Below are positions 44,720 through 56,569 of a stretch of DNA of 64,000 nt, piece by piece. Location of the stretch: NCBI GenBank assembly GCA_021029095.1, contig JAJOHG010000033.1, positions 293,179 to 357,178 of the forward strand, written 5' to 3'. The position numbers and the translations under genes are program-made. The stretch comes from Phellopilus nigrolimitatus. Lineage: Eukaryota; Basidiomycota; Agaricomycetes; Hymenochaetales; Hymenochaetaceae. The notes below the pieces were generated by a model. That model searched no databases, was not told the origin of the DNA, and worked only from the letters and a program-made list of their open reading frames with translations. Numbering within the stretch: the first letter of the stretch is position 1; the number at the start of each line of letters is the position of its first letter.

Positions 44720-45590
44720 TAAAAAGTTGAGTTTCGAGTGGTGTAAAAAAAATTGCTGAGTGCGGAACGTTTGCGGCTCGAACTCGCTGTTGCACGCGGA
44801 TCACAGTACAGTGGAGGAACAAACAAGTTCAAACATGCAGATCATTTATTTCGCCAGTAGAATCGTATAACAGGAACAAAAAAAGCTGAAAGACATAACA
44901 TGAAAGGCCTTAATAGCGAAACATCCGGCTATTCTTGCTGGCACAGTAGCAGCCTAAAAAAGTATTGTACTTATAGTATCACTGGAAAAGAGGGCAGCGT
45001 AAGACATACTGAAGCTTGAAAGAAAAGAGGTCCTCACTGAAGGAAAGGCTGAGCGGAATTCCGAGTACCTCCGCGAAGCGTATGTGGGCGAAAGTCGAGG
45101 GTCACAGCTTATAGAGTCGGCTGCGAACGTTCTGCCAATCTCAGTATCAGCTTCGCAGCAAGTATTCGAACAGCCTTCGAGCCTTCGGGCAAATCCCTTC
45201 GACAAGGCAAAATAATAAAGGACTTACTGCAACCGCTTCCATCCGGTGTAGTCCACTTGCGAGTGATGTCCCCATTCCGTTCTTAACAGATTCAAGACCA
45301 GGAACAAGACCAGGATCCCCGGTTCAGCAAGGTACATAGTGGATGAAAGCCAAGGAGCAGAGTGCAGAAGTGAGTAGATAGCGACATCGTTATCTTGCGA
45401 TGCAGAGCGTGCCAGCGTGGCTGTTGTGAGAGAAAAGAACCATGGACGAGCTGTGCGTGTGCTCGTCACTCGTGAGATGTCTTCTTTTGTTCTCGATTGG
45501 GATTATTTGAATACCGAGACTTATAATAGAATTTGCACACGTTACATACGATTTTACATCCTTTTATAGTAACAAATGTCACAAAAACTG
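44720..45590. other. Right interior of the hAT element, content unexplained
   Basis: Lies between the transposase start and the right subterminal repeats. Open frames ex 44954-45205 and 45224-45469 (minus) and a plus-strand reading around 45010-45210 (REAYVGESRGSQLIESAANV) have ordinary composition, but none was recognised. It could be the transposase promoter, a second element gene, or captured host sequence. Confidence 0.4.
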
Positions 45591-45747
45591 TGGTCCCGTA
45601 TCACGTATTACGAACGTATACAGACGTATTATACGGGTTCGATACGTGTACGGTCACGTATATACGAGACCGTATTTTAGACCTCCGGAGGGCTTTACGA
45701 TACTGGTACGTGACCGTACCGTACCGTACCGTATTTCGTATATACGT

Positions 45748-45765
45748 GTACGTTGCGGAGCCCTA
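45748..45765 (-). repeat. Right terminal inverted repeat of the hAT element
   Basis: Exact inverted copy of 40759-40776, followed directly by the right target duplication. Confidence 0.92.
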
Positions 45766-45773
45766 GTTGAGCA
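45766..45773. repeat. Right 8-bp target-site duplication of the hAT element
   Basis: GTTGAGCA, identical to the copy at 40751-40758. Confidence 0.92.
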
Positions 45774-46077
45774 TGAAGATCACGTTGTACGTGTTTAAAC
45801 CGGCTATTTGTAACGCGTGTGACATGCTGGCCATACTCTATCTCAAACCTCACTTATGTTTCGCGCCAAATCTCTACAGGGCTGCTTTCTCGGATGCAGA
45901 ACCTCGGCCATCATTCCGTCGGTTTGCTCGGACTTGACAGTCCTGACAGGACAACGCCGCTGCAGCTCGCTGCCTGCGCAACTTTCCTGTACATGTAAAC
46001 CCGCAGATGCCAATTCGAGGATGCGTTGTGCGACCACCCACTATTCGGTTGAAAGTTGTATAAACTCGGTTCTCGCT

Positions 46078-47466
46078 GCTCTTCGCCTTTCTCTTTCTTG
46101 CGATTGTCGAGACCCATCCTCGATATTAGTGTTTACTTCTTTCATGTGCTCTGCCTTCTCCCCGTTGTGTGGCTTTTGCCCGAGACGCACGGGCCGACTG
46201 TCCTTGCATGGGGAGGTCTAAGAAGCTTCGGCGCGAAGGCAACACCAAGGCATATGCAGCTCACGAACTCAAGCATGAATCCAATAAACAGTTCTTCGCG
46301 TCTCACCTTAGACGACCATCGGGCAATGAGCGCAGAGTTGAACCTCTGCTTACTAATTGTTAGCCATGTTTTTGCGAGAACTCATTATCCAAGGCGCCGC
46401 CATCTGGACCTTCTTAGCGTATGGCATCGCATAGTAGCACACTCGGAATCTTATGTACTTGCTGCTGCTGATTTTCCTCGTCAACTTCTTTGAGGCATAC
46501 CCAGTTGTTTTCTTCGAGCAGGTACATTTAATTTTAGAAAGCGATCATTATCATAATGTTTATCATATATTTTCAGCATCACTTTGCTCTTCAGCTCACT
46601 GGCCTCCCGTTTTTTGCCATGGTCATTGGCTTCCAGCTTGCGGCTTGGCCGTACAAGATTCTTGTCCGGATCTTCACTCGGATTCCGGTTCCAGCCAGGC
46701 AATCAGGCTCCGGAAAGCCCGGAATCGGCCCTTAAGTTGGCGGTTTTTGCTTGGTAAATATTTACTAGTCGTACTCTCCTTCCAGAAAATTATGAGACTC
46801 ATATTTCCGGCAGTCTTCTCATGCCCGTATCTATGTTCGGGTTCGCATGGTGGGCTTGTATATTCTTTTGTCTTACTCGATCACTTCTAATTGAGATCTA
46901 TAGAGGAAACGCACTGGATTGTACCGACGCTTGCTGGTGCGCTATACGGATTTTCGACCCTCATTATCTTCTACACGTTTTTGACCGAGTGAGCTTTCCG
47001 TTTCTGCTGATGCTCCGTTGCATAGCTGAACGAGTGTCACCGACAGCTCGTCTCAAACGTATACAATCTACGCATCGAGCGCAAGTGCATGCAATACGTT
47101 CTGGAGGTCGTTGGTAGCATCGATCTTTCCCGTCGCATCGCACTCCATCATCTCACATTTGGGCACAAAAGGGGCGGTACGTTCAGGGCGAGACACTCAA
47201 AGTAATGACTTCCCTGTTGACTGTTCCATGCAGTGTCCCTGTTCGGTTTCTTGTCTCAGGGGCCACTTCCCATTCCGTTTGTCCTCCTTCGGTATGGAGA
47301 AGTATTGCGAAGGAAGTCTCACCATGCTCGCGAAGCCAACGCTATTGTGGCACAGATGCGCTCTGCCGCGGCCGCCGCGCGTGCCAAACAGGTCCAGGCT
47401 ATAGAGATCCAAGACGACGACTCTGCGGGTTCACAATCCCCTCAGAAAGTGCTTCGACGGAAGTAA
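46078..47466 (+). pseudogene. Decayed MFS drug:H+ antiporter gene (DHA1-like), N-terminus missing
   Basis: Fragments in several frames follow MFS order: VVWLLPETHGPTVLAW (about 46160), KKLRREGNTKAYAAHELKHES (about 46215), LRELIIQGAAIWTFLAYGIA ending in two in-frame stops (about 46370), YLLLLIFLVNFFEAYPVVFFEQ spliced to HHFALQLTGLPFFAMVIGFQL (46450-46640), LMPVSMFGFAW and HWIVPTLAGALYGFSTLI (46820-46970), TYTIYASSASACN (about 47060), and the tail VSLFGFLSQGPLPIPFVLLRYG...EANAIVAQM to 47466. The first six or so helices are absent, and frame changes and stops interrupt the rest. It once encoded a multidrug-type exporter. Confidence 0.75.
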
Positions 47467-48205
47467 TCGCCGTCTAAGTTGTTTCTTCCTTCTTCCTTGT
47501 CCTTCCCATACGAATTATACAAAAAGCCGAATCGCTGTCCAGAATCGGCCCGGAAGTATATTCGCCCATTCGGATTTTCCAATTACTGAACTTTGTCTTG
47601 ATGTATCGCTTGTTCCGATTTTCGTCTACACTGCTGGAGTCACCAGTGCTGTGTATTCATAACAAGTTATTGGCACAAAAGCGGAGCTGGTTTGAAGCCT
47701 AAGTGCTTATTTATTGGAACGCATTATCTTCAAGTGCTACATCATACTGGGCCCCCCGCGTGCACTTCAAACGAGGAATACAATTGTGTATCAGGACTGA
47801 CAGTGCTGAGACAGTCTCCGACGCACTCGTAAGTCCCTGCCGCATTTTAAAAAAAATGTATTACACGAGCACTCCCCACATGAGAGGCCAAAAACATTTA
47901 AGACCACAAGCCAGTGAATATACCAATATTTATTCAAGCGCCAGGAATATTCAAAACTGCGAATCCAAATATGCACGAGGGCATCTTGATTCCTGAATAC
48001 CTCTCAGAAAACTGTTGACTGTTTGTGGGCCAAGCGTCGTAGAGCAGGTCACCGAACATTAGAGAGATGGCCGAATCACCCTACGTTCGTAGCATAAATT
48101 AGATCCACATTAGTTACTTTTATATACAAGAATTCCATTAGGCCTCATGAGCAAGCGTTAGCCTCAACTTACCTACCTAAACGCATCCTCCCCCAGCGAG
48201 TAGTT
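47467..48205. other. Spacer between the MFS relic and the fucosyltransferase-like gene
   Basis: AT-rich, no coding frame supported. It probably contains the 3' UTR of the minus-strand gene at its right end. Confidence 0.55.
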
Positions 48206-50409
48206 CTACCAGAACAGCTCGAACGGACGCCAGACGGGGATGATGCTCCCTGCGTTGTCGATCTCGACCCAGCGCTTGCGCGAGTCGTCGATATCCATCT
48301 GCGTCGTGTCCTCCTCCAAAAACCCGAACGCACGTTCCCAGCCGAGCCCGACAGCCGCAAGCTTGCAGAAATTCGAGCTGTTCCATCGAAATCGTAAGGG
48401 TTAGCAGGGGCGGTAAAGGAGAAAAAAAAAAAAGACGCCTACCTGATGGTACACACGGTCGCCTCCAGCCGTGCCTCGCTCCCATCCTCGCCGTCCCATG
48501 CCCACAAGCCGCTTAAGAGCGCAAAGTCCACGAGTGCGCCGCGCGTCGAGCGCACGCGCTCCTCTTGCCCCAGTGCGTTAAACTCGCTTTGCACATACGC
48601 CGAGCCGCTCGCAATCGCCGCGAGCTCCACATTCTCGCTGGTCTCGAGCGAGACGACGCGCGCGGTGGGGTCGGCCTCCGCGAGGAGTTCCGCGAAGTCC
48701 GCGTGCACCGTGGGATCGTCCGAGGCGAGGTAGACCGCGGCTGGGCTGTCGCTGCTGTCACTGGAGTTCGGGACAAGGCGCGCCCACGCGTCGCGCGCGG
48801 CACGCACGTAGTCCGGCAGGGGGACGTGCTCGCCACGGAACGCCCACGCCTCGGTCTTACGGTCCCCGTGGCGGACGTGCACGGAGACGTACGTGCCTGC
48901 AAGCTCGCGCCGCGCAGCCTGGATCAAGGCGGCGGCCTTCGCGTTTGGCCGGATGGTGTGCGCGAGAGAATATGCGGCGCGTGCGAAGATAAGCTTCAGG
49001 CGCCTAAGTTCGCGGGAATATCTGAGATGTTTTGAGAAACGAAAAAAAATAGATGTAGATCTTGAACGGAGACTTACGGATCTTCGTATTCATCCATGAA
49101 CATGTGCCCGAAGTGGAAAACGGCCGTCCGAGAGTTGATGACCTACGAATCGTAGTAAAACTACATACGACGAATTGTCGATAGGCCATAGCTGCTTACC
49201 CAGTGTCTGGATAATGGTCAGCACATAGCAGCGTGGAACGCAGCAGACACTCACCGAGCCGTTCGCGGACACGCGACGAGTTCTGTTTGTCAGTAAACGT
49301 CCGAGTTAGTGGCCCAAAACATGTATAACAATCTTCTCCGCGTGCATACACGCACCTTCGGGAGGGGGAGGAAGACACCCAGGCTCTGGCCCCGGTTGGA
49401 GGGGGCGGACATCCTGGAAGTGGTCTGTCCATCTCCACATTTATTTTTCGATAAGTACGGAGCCGCGAAAATGAATGACCTTGACTCACTTGCCGCGGTT
49501 CCAATTCGAGTCGTCCTACGAAAAACGTCCTGTTTCGCTGCCAAGACCAACTTGATTAGTCAACGGCCGTAAATTTGGGGCACACGCGCGGATGCGCGGG
49601 GATTGGAAGAACTTACCTCTCGCGCCAGGCCTGCCGCCTGTGCCATCAGCGCGAGGTCCGCCGCGAGCCCCACCTGTCCATCGAGCATATACGTGATGCT
49701 GCTCGTGCAGATCCCACTGTGACCCTTCGAGTCGGAGTGAGCGACGTCTGCGGGCCCTTCGGGCGGGACGTGCCAGTACGTGCCCATGGGGCCCTTCATC
49801 ATCGCCTGCATCGTGGCGCACTCGTGACGGAACTGGGCCGGCGTGAGTGGGAACGTGGTGTACGACGCGTACGACAACGCCGGGCGCGCTCTCTTCTGCC
49901 GTCGGCGTCGCGTGCAGCTCTCCCTCGAGGACAGCGTCTAGGTCGGCCGCGCCGAAATACGCATGCAGAGACTCGGGCTTCTCGACGGATAGGATGATGA
50001 AGACGAGCAGCAGGAGCGCGGTCGCGAGACCCGTGACGAGCGGAATGCGCGCGAGCACGAGGTCCCAGCTCAGTCCGCCTTCGGCCTTCATACTCGACTT
50101 CGCCTTGCCCTGGTCCACGTGCGAAGAGCGCGCGCCGTGATGTGGGAAAGAGCCGCTCGCGGAGGAAGCGAGGAGTGGCTCGTGCTGCTGCTGGGTAAGC
50201 GGACTTCCGTAGGGATTACCGTCGCGGGCAAGCGCGAGCTCAAGCTCAAGTTCGTAGTCCTCCTCCTCCTCCTTTGTGATATCGAGACCATGCCGGGCCT
50301 CCTCCGCGCGACCAGCGCGCGAGTGGGGCGTCCGGGGCGTGAGGCTTTGGTAGTCGCGTGTCGAAGAATAGGCAGACGAGATATTTTGAAGCGGGTTTGG
50401 ACGAGGCAT
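48206..50409 (-). CDS. Type II membrane fucosyltransferase-like protein (two +1 frameshifts)
   Basis: Eight exons (50409-49617, 49537-49490, 49432-49356, 49282-49255, 49206-49200, 49142-49078, 49021-48443, 48377-48206) give 588 residues once two extra bases are removed. A cytosolic N-tail of about 110 residues precedes one membrane helix (IPLVTGLATALLLLVFIILSV), as in Golgi glycosyltransferases. The lumenal part has SYASYTTFPLTPAQFRHEC, RTFFVDDSNWNRGKW, and YVSVHVRHGDRKTEAW near residue 386. That resembles the GDP-fucose-binding HxRxxD/K motif of alpha-1,6- and O-fucosyltransferases; YLASDDPTVHADF follows. The end is VWRPFELFW. Frameshifts sit near 49880 and at 49517-49520. Substrate unknown. 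Exon 5 is only 7 nt. Confidence 0.75.
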
Positions 50410-51263
50410 TATTGCGAAAAGGAGAGTAAGAGAAGGAAACGAGAAGGAAGAAAAGAAAGGAAAGCCCTTGACTCTGAGCCCGCTGGAGAGTCCTTCCTTC
50501 GTCGTCGCCGTCGAGACGAAAACAATCGCGTCGAAACGGTGCGGCGCCCGACCGAAGGCTCCTATGTCGCGAGTGACAGCCACATGTCACAATCCCCTTA
50601 GTAATAGTATCTTGTCTGCCTCTCGTGATCAATTGCGTTCAATACATTTATCATTCATCCATTCACCGATGGTCGATAAAAAGTGGGCTAGAAACGTTTT
50701 CTCGCTGCTTTGCTTATCTGCGCGACAGGTCGGAAGAGATTTGAGATGTTGCGCGCGTTGTTCATATAAAAAGCCGGAATCTCGGCATGCGGACTACGTA
50801 TGTACATGTAAGCCAATGGACTCCTCTTTGCTTCGCATTTACCTAAATGGTTGCGAAAATGAGCTACTCAAGAAGACGCGGAGCATTGCTCCGGGAAATT
50901 GATAAGCACAATTCATCAGCGTCAGACACTGGACCGTTTGAGATGTTAAGACAATTGCCTCTGTATCGAGATCGAGATGAACACGGACTCGGAGTTTAGA
51001 GCACAGCAATCGACTCGGAGTGAGTCAAATGCAAATGTACTTGAATTTAATTGGTACCACTGGTAGTTGCAGTCGAGTTACGGTAGCGAACCGCCTAAGT
51101 CTGAAGTTCTGAATCATTCTAGACCGTCTCGTCAAATCACAAGTATGTCAGGACTTCGTGTATTACTCAGACCATTCTAAATGTATAAGAGCAAGCCGAG
51201 GCTCATCTTTTAGCATCTTAACCTTGTCGCTTTCCTTCCCCCAGCTCCCGAAGGTCAGGAAAG
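50410..51263. other. Divergent promoter region, fucosyltransferase-like (-) / ABC transporter (+)
   Basis: 854 bp, AT-richer toward the right. CAATG-like and TC-rich stretches lie near 51200-51240 just before the ABC transporter ATG. No gene was seen. Confidence 0.6.
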
Positions 51264-54200
51264 ATGAGCCTCAGTGCTCTGCCTTCGCAGACGCCTACGC
51301 TCACCGGCGTCGACATCGAGCAAGCAGAGGGGGCGTTCCACGAGCTCGAGCGCGAAGTCTCTCGTCAGCCTACGCACCATGCAGCTGAAAAAATCGACTC
51401 TATCGAAAAGGATCTCAAGGTGTACGACGAGGAGAAGGCTGAGCTCGCTGATAGCGAGCAGCCGTTCAACTTGAAGGAGTACTTGAGCTCGTCAAACGAT
51501 AGGTACACCGAGGCTGGCTTCAAGCACAAGCATGTCGGCGTCACATGGGAGGACCTCGAGGTCGAAGTCCACGGCGGTATTGACCACAAGTTCTATGTCA
51601 GGACTTTTGGTCAGGCATTAATCGAGTTCTGCATGTTGCCGTATATCTGGCTTGTTGCGCTGATCGGGCCCCTCCTGCCTTTCAGAAGGAAGTCGACGCC
51701 TACTCGCAAGATTCTACAGAAGTAAGTTTCTTCTTTCCCCCTCGTGTCGACCGTGCAATTGAAGCCGGACGTCTTCCAGGCAGTCAGGTGTTCTCAAACC
51801 CGGCGAAATGTGTCTCGTCCTCGGCTGCCCTGGTTCCGGTTGCACAACATTCCTCAAGACGATTGCAAACAAACGGAGGGAATACAAACGCGTTTCGGGT
51901 GATGTTAGGTATGCGGGGATAGACGCGCGCGAAATGGCCAAAATGTACAGAGGCGAAGTCGCGTACAACGAAGAGGGTAAGAGGGTCTATTCATAACCGC
52001 ATTACCGTGTTAAATCCGCTTCAGACGACGTCCACTTGGCAACCCTGACCGTGGCACAGACACTGGCCTTCGCGCTCTCCACGAAGACGCCCGGCCCGAA
52101 GGCGCGCCTTCCGGGCGTCTCGCGCAAGGCGCTCGCGGCGGAGGTGCAGCAGACGCTGCTCCGGATGCTCAACATCCAGCACACCGAGGGAACGCTCGTA
52201 GGCAACGAATTCGTGCGCGGCGTGAGCGGCGGCGAGCGCAAGCGCGTGAGCATCGCGGAGATGATGGCGACGCGCGCGCATGTGCAGTGCTGGGACAACT
52301 CGACGCGCGGACTCGACGCGAGCACCGCGCTCGACTTCGTGAAGAGTCTGCGCATTATGACGGATGTCCTAGGCCAGACGGTGTTCGTCACGCTGTACCA
52401 GGCAGGCGAGGGCATCTATAATCTGTTCGACAAGGTCATGGTCGTCGACTCCGGTCGCCAAGTGTTCTACGGTCCTCCGGCGGAGGCGCGTGCATACTTC
52501 GAGAGCCTTGGGTACAACAAGCTTCCCCGCCAGAGCACTGCCGACTATCTTACAGGATGCAGTGCGTGTTACTTTACTTTAACACCGTGCATTTATTAAG
52601 AATAACTTTGTAGCGGACAAGAACGAACGTCAATTCGCCCCCGGCCTCTCTGAGCACAGCGTTCCCTCCACGCCGGAGGCGCTCGAGGCTGCCTTCCTCA
52701 AATCCAAGCACGGCCAGAACCTGCACGACTCACTTGGAAAGTACAAGATCTCTCAAGAAACAGAAAAGGAGGACCAAGAGGCGTTCCGTGCCGCCGTCGC
52801 CGCTGACAAGAAGCGTGGCGTTTCAAAAAAGAGCCCGTACACGCTCGGGTTCTTCGGGCAGGTAGCGGCGCTCACGAAGCGGCAGTTCCAGCTGCGCATC
52901 CAAGACCGTTTCCAGCTCTACACAAGCTACGGGCTCGCGTGGATCCTTGCGATCGTCATCGGCGCGGCGTTCTTCAACTTGCCGCCGACGTCCGCGGGCG
53001 CGTTCACGCGCGGCTCAGTCATCTTCGTTGCAATACTCACGAGCTGTCTTGATGCGTTTATGGAGATGCCGATGATGATGAACGGGCGCACGATCCTGCA
53101 CAAGCAGACGGGGTACGGCTTCTACCGCCCCGCGGCTGTCGCACTCTCGAACACGCTCGCAGACCTGCCGTTCTCCGCAACGCGCGTGTTCGTGTTCAAT
53201 GTCATTGTGTACTTCATGCCGCATTTGTCGTGGACCGCCGGTGGCTTCTTCTCGTTCCACCTTTTCACGTACGTGGCGTACCTCGCGATGCAGGGCTTCT
53301 TCCGCACGATGGGCCTACTGTGCACAAACTTTGACAGCGCGTTCCGCATCGCGACATTCTTCGTGCCGAACATGATCAGCTACGCGGGCTACATCGTCCC
53401 GACGTTCGACATGAAACGCTGGCTTTTCTGGATCTCGTACATCAACCCGCTGTACTACGCCTTCTCAGGCTGTATGGAGAATGAGTTCATGCGTCTGTCG
53501 CTTTCGTGCGACGGCACGTATATCACCCCGCGGAACGGCGGCATCCTCAACAAGTACCCAGAAAGCCTCGGCCCCAACCAGGCGTGCACGCTTTTTGGCT
53601 CGACCGCTGGCTCCGCCGTCGTCGCGGGTCGTTCGTACATCGAAGTCGGATATCAGTACAACGTCTCCGACCTCTGGCGGCGCAATCTCGTCGTCCTTCT
53701 CGCCTTCTTCATCGTCTTCCAGCTCTCGCAGCTCATCGCGCTCGAGTACTTCCCACAGTACGCCGGCACGGACTCCGGCGTCACGATTTTCGCGAAGGAG
53801 GACGCGGAAACGAAGGCGCGCAATGATGCGCAGCGTGCAAACAAGGGGAATCGCAGCGCGCGCGCGAGGGAGCAGTACGTGACCGACGAGAAGGAGGACT
53901 TCTCGGACCGCCGCGTTTTTACCTGGGAGCAGCTTAACTACAACGTTCCCGTGGCCGGCGGCTCGCTCCGCCTACTCCACGACGTTATGGGCTATGTCAA
54001 GCCGGGCACGCTCACCGCGCTGATGGGCGCCTCTGGTGCCGGGAAAACGACTTGTCTAGACGTGCTCGCGCAGCGGAAGAACATTGGCGTCGTCTCGGGC
54101 GACATCCTCGTCGACGGTCATCCTCTCGACTCGGACTTCGCGCGCGGAACTGCTTACGGTAAGCAAAAATGATCGTTCTTTGTATCCAAAACATGACGGT

Positions 54201-56569
54201 GACTTATTTTTTTCTTGCAGCCGAGCAAATGGATGTGCACGAAGGGACCGCGACCATCCGAGAGGCCATGCGTTTCTCTGCGTACCTCCGCCAGCCATTT
54301 GAGGTCTCGAAAGAGGAAAAGGACGCCTATGTCGAGGAGATGATCGAGCTCCTCGAGCTGCAGGACATGGCAGATGCGATGGTCTTCAGCCTGAGCGTGG
54401 AAGCGCGCAAGCGCCTAACCATCGGTGTCGAGCTCGCTAGCAAGCCTGAGCTGCTTTTGTGAGTGCGATGCTGAGTACGTTTTTAGGAGCGGAGACTTAA
54501 TTGACGTGGACAGGTTTTTGGACGAGCCTACGTCTGGACTCGACAGTCAGTCTGCATGGAACCTGGTTAGATTCTTGAGGAAGCTCGCAGACAGCGGTCA
54601 AGGTGAGTGTGATAGCAGAAGTTAAGGAGGATGATTAATTGATATGCGCCCTGCAGCGATCCTTTGCACGATTCACCAGCCGTCATCACTTCTATTCGAG
54701 AGCTTCGGTAAGCTAGCGTCCGTCCTCTCTTACTCGTCTATTCTAACCGAATGTATTGTAGATCGTTTATTGCTCCTGGAGCGCGGCGGCGAGACGGTTT
54801 ACTTCGGCGACATTGGTACAGACTCGCACGTTTTGCGCTCGTACTTTGCGCGGTACGGCGCGATCTGCCCGGTGGACATGAATCCTGCGGAGTACATGCT
54901 CGAGGCGATCGGTGCCGGCATCGCCCCGCGCATCGGCGACCGCGACTGGAAGGATGTTTGGCTCGACTCCCCGGAGTGCGCGCAGACCAAGCAGGAGATC
55001 GCCGCGATGAAGGCGAAGGCGCTCGCGAAGCCTCCGCAGGACAAGAAGAAGCTAGCGACGTGTAGGTTTCCCAAATTTGTTGATTATGAAGGTCGATGTG
55101 CATTTGTTTTCTGACATTTTTTTTTTCATTTTCTGGTAGACGCGACGCCTTTCTTATACCAGCTGAAGACTGTTGTCGCGAGAAACAACCTGGCTCTGTG
55201 GCGCTCTCCGGACTACGTCTTTACCCGGCTTTTCGTCCACGCGTTCATCTCGATATTCGCGTCTTTGTCGCTTCTGCGACTGGGGACCAGTTCCCGAGAC
55301 CTTCAATATCGGGTGAGTTGAATTTGTTTGTGCAATTTTGGGGTCAATGCTGATCAGGGAAAAACACAGGTTTTCGGAATGTATGTCGTTCCTGTTCTTC
55401 GCTGATGAACTTAGTAACTGATTTCTTCTTTTTCTTTTCAGTTTCTGGGTCTCTGTCTTGCCGGCTATTCTGATGTCGCAGATTGAGCCGCTGTTCATCC
55501 ATAACAGACGTACGTGTACAAAACTGTTTCTGGATTTACAATTGTCTGACGTATCTCTTTAGGGACCTTCATTCGAGGTATGTATTACTGGAATGTACCT
55601 TCTCCTGCTTTGCTGATCCATTTCTAATAACAGAGGCGTCGAGTCGCATCTACTCTCCGTATGTCTTCGCCGTTGGACAGCTGATCGGAGAGCTCCCATA
55701 CTCGATGCTCTGTGCGCTCGTGTACTGGCTTCTCTCAATGTGGCCCATGGGCTTCGGCCAAGGATCTGCTGGGACAGCAGGTGTAGGCTTCCAGCTCCTG
55801 ATGGTCATTTTCGTCGAGCTGTTCGGCGTCACCCTGGGCCAGCTGGTCTCCGCGATCTCTCCTTCGGTCCAGGTCCGTTGCGTCTACCCTGCATTTTTGC
55901 TATCTACTAAAGCAGCTTTGAAAGATCGCCGTCCTGTTCAACCCTTTCCTCGCTTTAGTGCTCACGACCTTCGCAGGTGTTACAATCCCCTTCCCCACCA
56001 TGGCGAAGTTCTGGCGCTCGTGGCTCTACCAGCTCACGCCGTACACGCGCCTGCTGTCCGCCATGCTAGTCGACCGAGCTTCAGTGCGTGCATTCTCTCT
56101 CACCGAAAAGCGTAAACCACTGACAGGCCGATTCTGTTATACAGCGGGCTTGTCATCAGGTGCAAGGACGACGAGTTCGCGGTTTTCGACCCGCCCACTG
56201 GCCAGAGCTGCCAGACGTGGGCGGGCGAGTTCGTCGACGCGTTCGGCGGGTATTTGAATAACCCGAACGCGACGACGGCGTGCCAGTACTGTCCAGTACA
56301 AGGTCGGCGACGAGTTCTACGAGCCGCTCAACATCAGCTTCGACGACCGCTGGAGGGACGCGTGGATACTCTTCGCGTATTTCAGTGCGTATTTATAAGT
56401 TGTCCGTCCGGTCGCCTGGATTGCTAACTGGCGTTTTATCGTGCTACAGTCTTCAATGTGATTGTGACGATCAGTAAGTTCACCTCTATCCTCTGCCCTT
56501 CAGAGTACCCATTTCTGACCCTCGTCCTCTCTAGTTGCATCCCGCTTCCTGCGTTTCGCCAAACGATAA
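51264..56569 (+). CDS. PDR-type ABC transporter (ABCG, full-size), two +1 frameshifts near the 3' end
   Basis: ATP-driven plasma-membrane exporter of drugs or lipids, layout (NBD-TMD)x2. Seventeen exons with consistent phases from 51264 to 56569 give about 1458 residues. NBD1 has [11 protein letters not shown] (about 168), [13 protein letters not shown] (about 286) and [13 protein letters not shown]2 has [12 protein letters not shown] (about 870), [15 protein letters not shown] and [12 protein letters not shown]. The asymmetry (Cys for the Walker A Lys and Asn-Ser near Walker B in NBD1, and a non-canonical signature in NBD2) is normal for fungal PDR pumps, which have one degenerate ATP site. 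Two shifts interrupt the last external loop: near 56068 (STELHGLVIRC restored) and near 56295 ([16 protein letters not shown] restored). The end is [11 protein letters not shown]. Exons 10 (11 nt) and 12 (15 nt) are microexons. Confidence 0.95.

Larger units (their letters stand above)
40759..45765. mobile_element. Complete hAT-superfamily DNA transposon (5007 bp)
   Basis: Both ends carry TAGGGCTCCGCAACGTAC in inverted orientation (18 of 18 identical) and are flanked by the 8-bp duplication GTTGAGCA. Both subterminal regions are crowded with GTACGG/CGTATAC-type short repeats, the expected transposase-binding clusters (about 40770-40920 and 45590-45750). The interior encodes a multi-exon transposase on the minus strand. 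The perfect TSD and TIRs suggest a fairly recent insertion. It landed between an F-box remnant and a decayed MFS transporter gene. The right-hand 0.9 kb between the transposase start and the right terminus is unexplained. Confidence 0.93.

Noticed and set aside
40760..45760. Two unrelated palindromic satellite blocks at 40.8 and 45.6 kb
   Set aside because: They are the matched subterminal regions of one hAT element, shown by the TIRs and 8-bp duplication.
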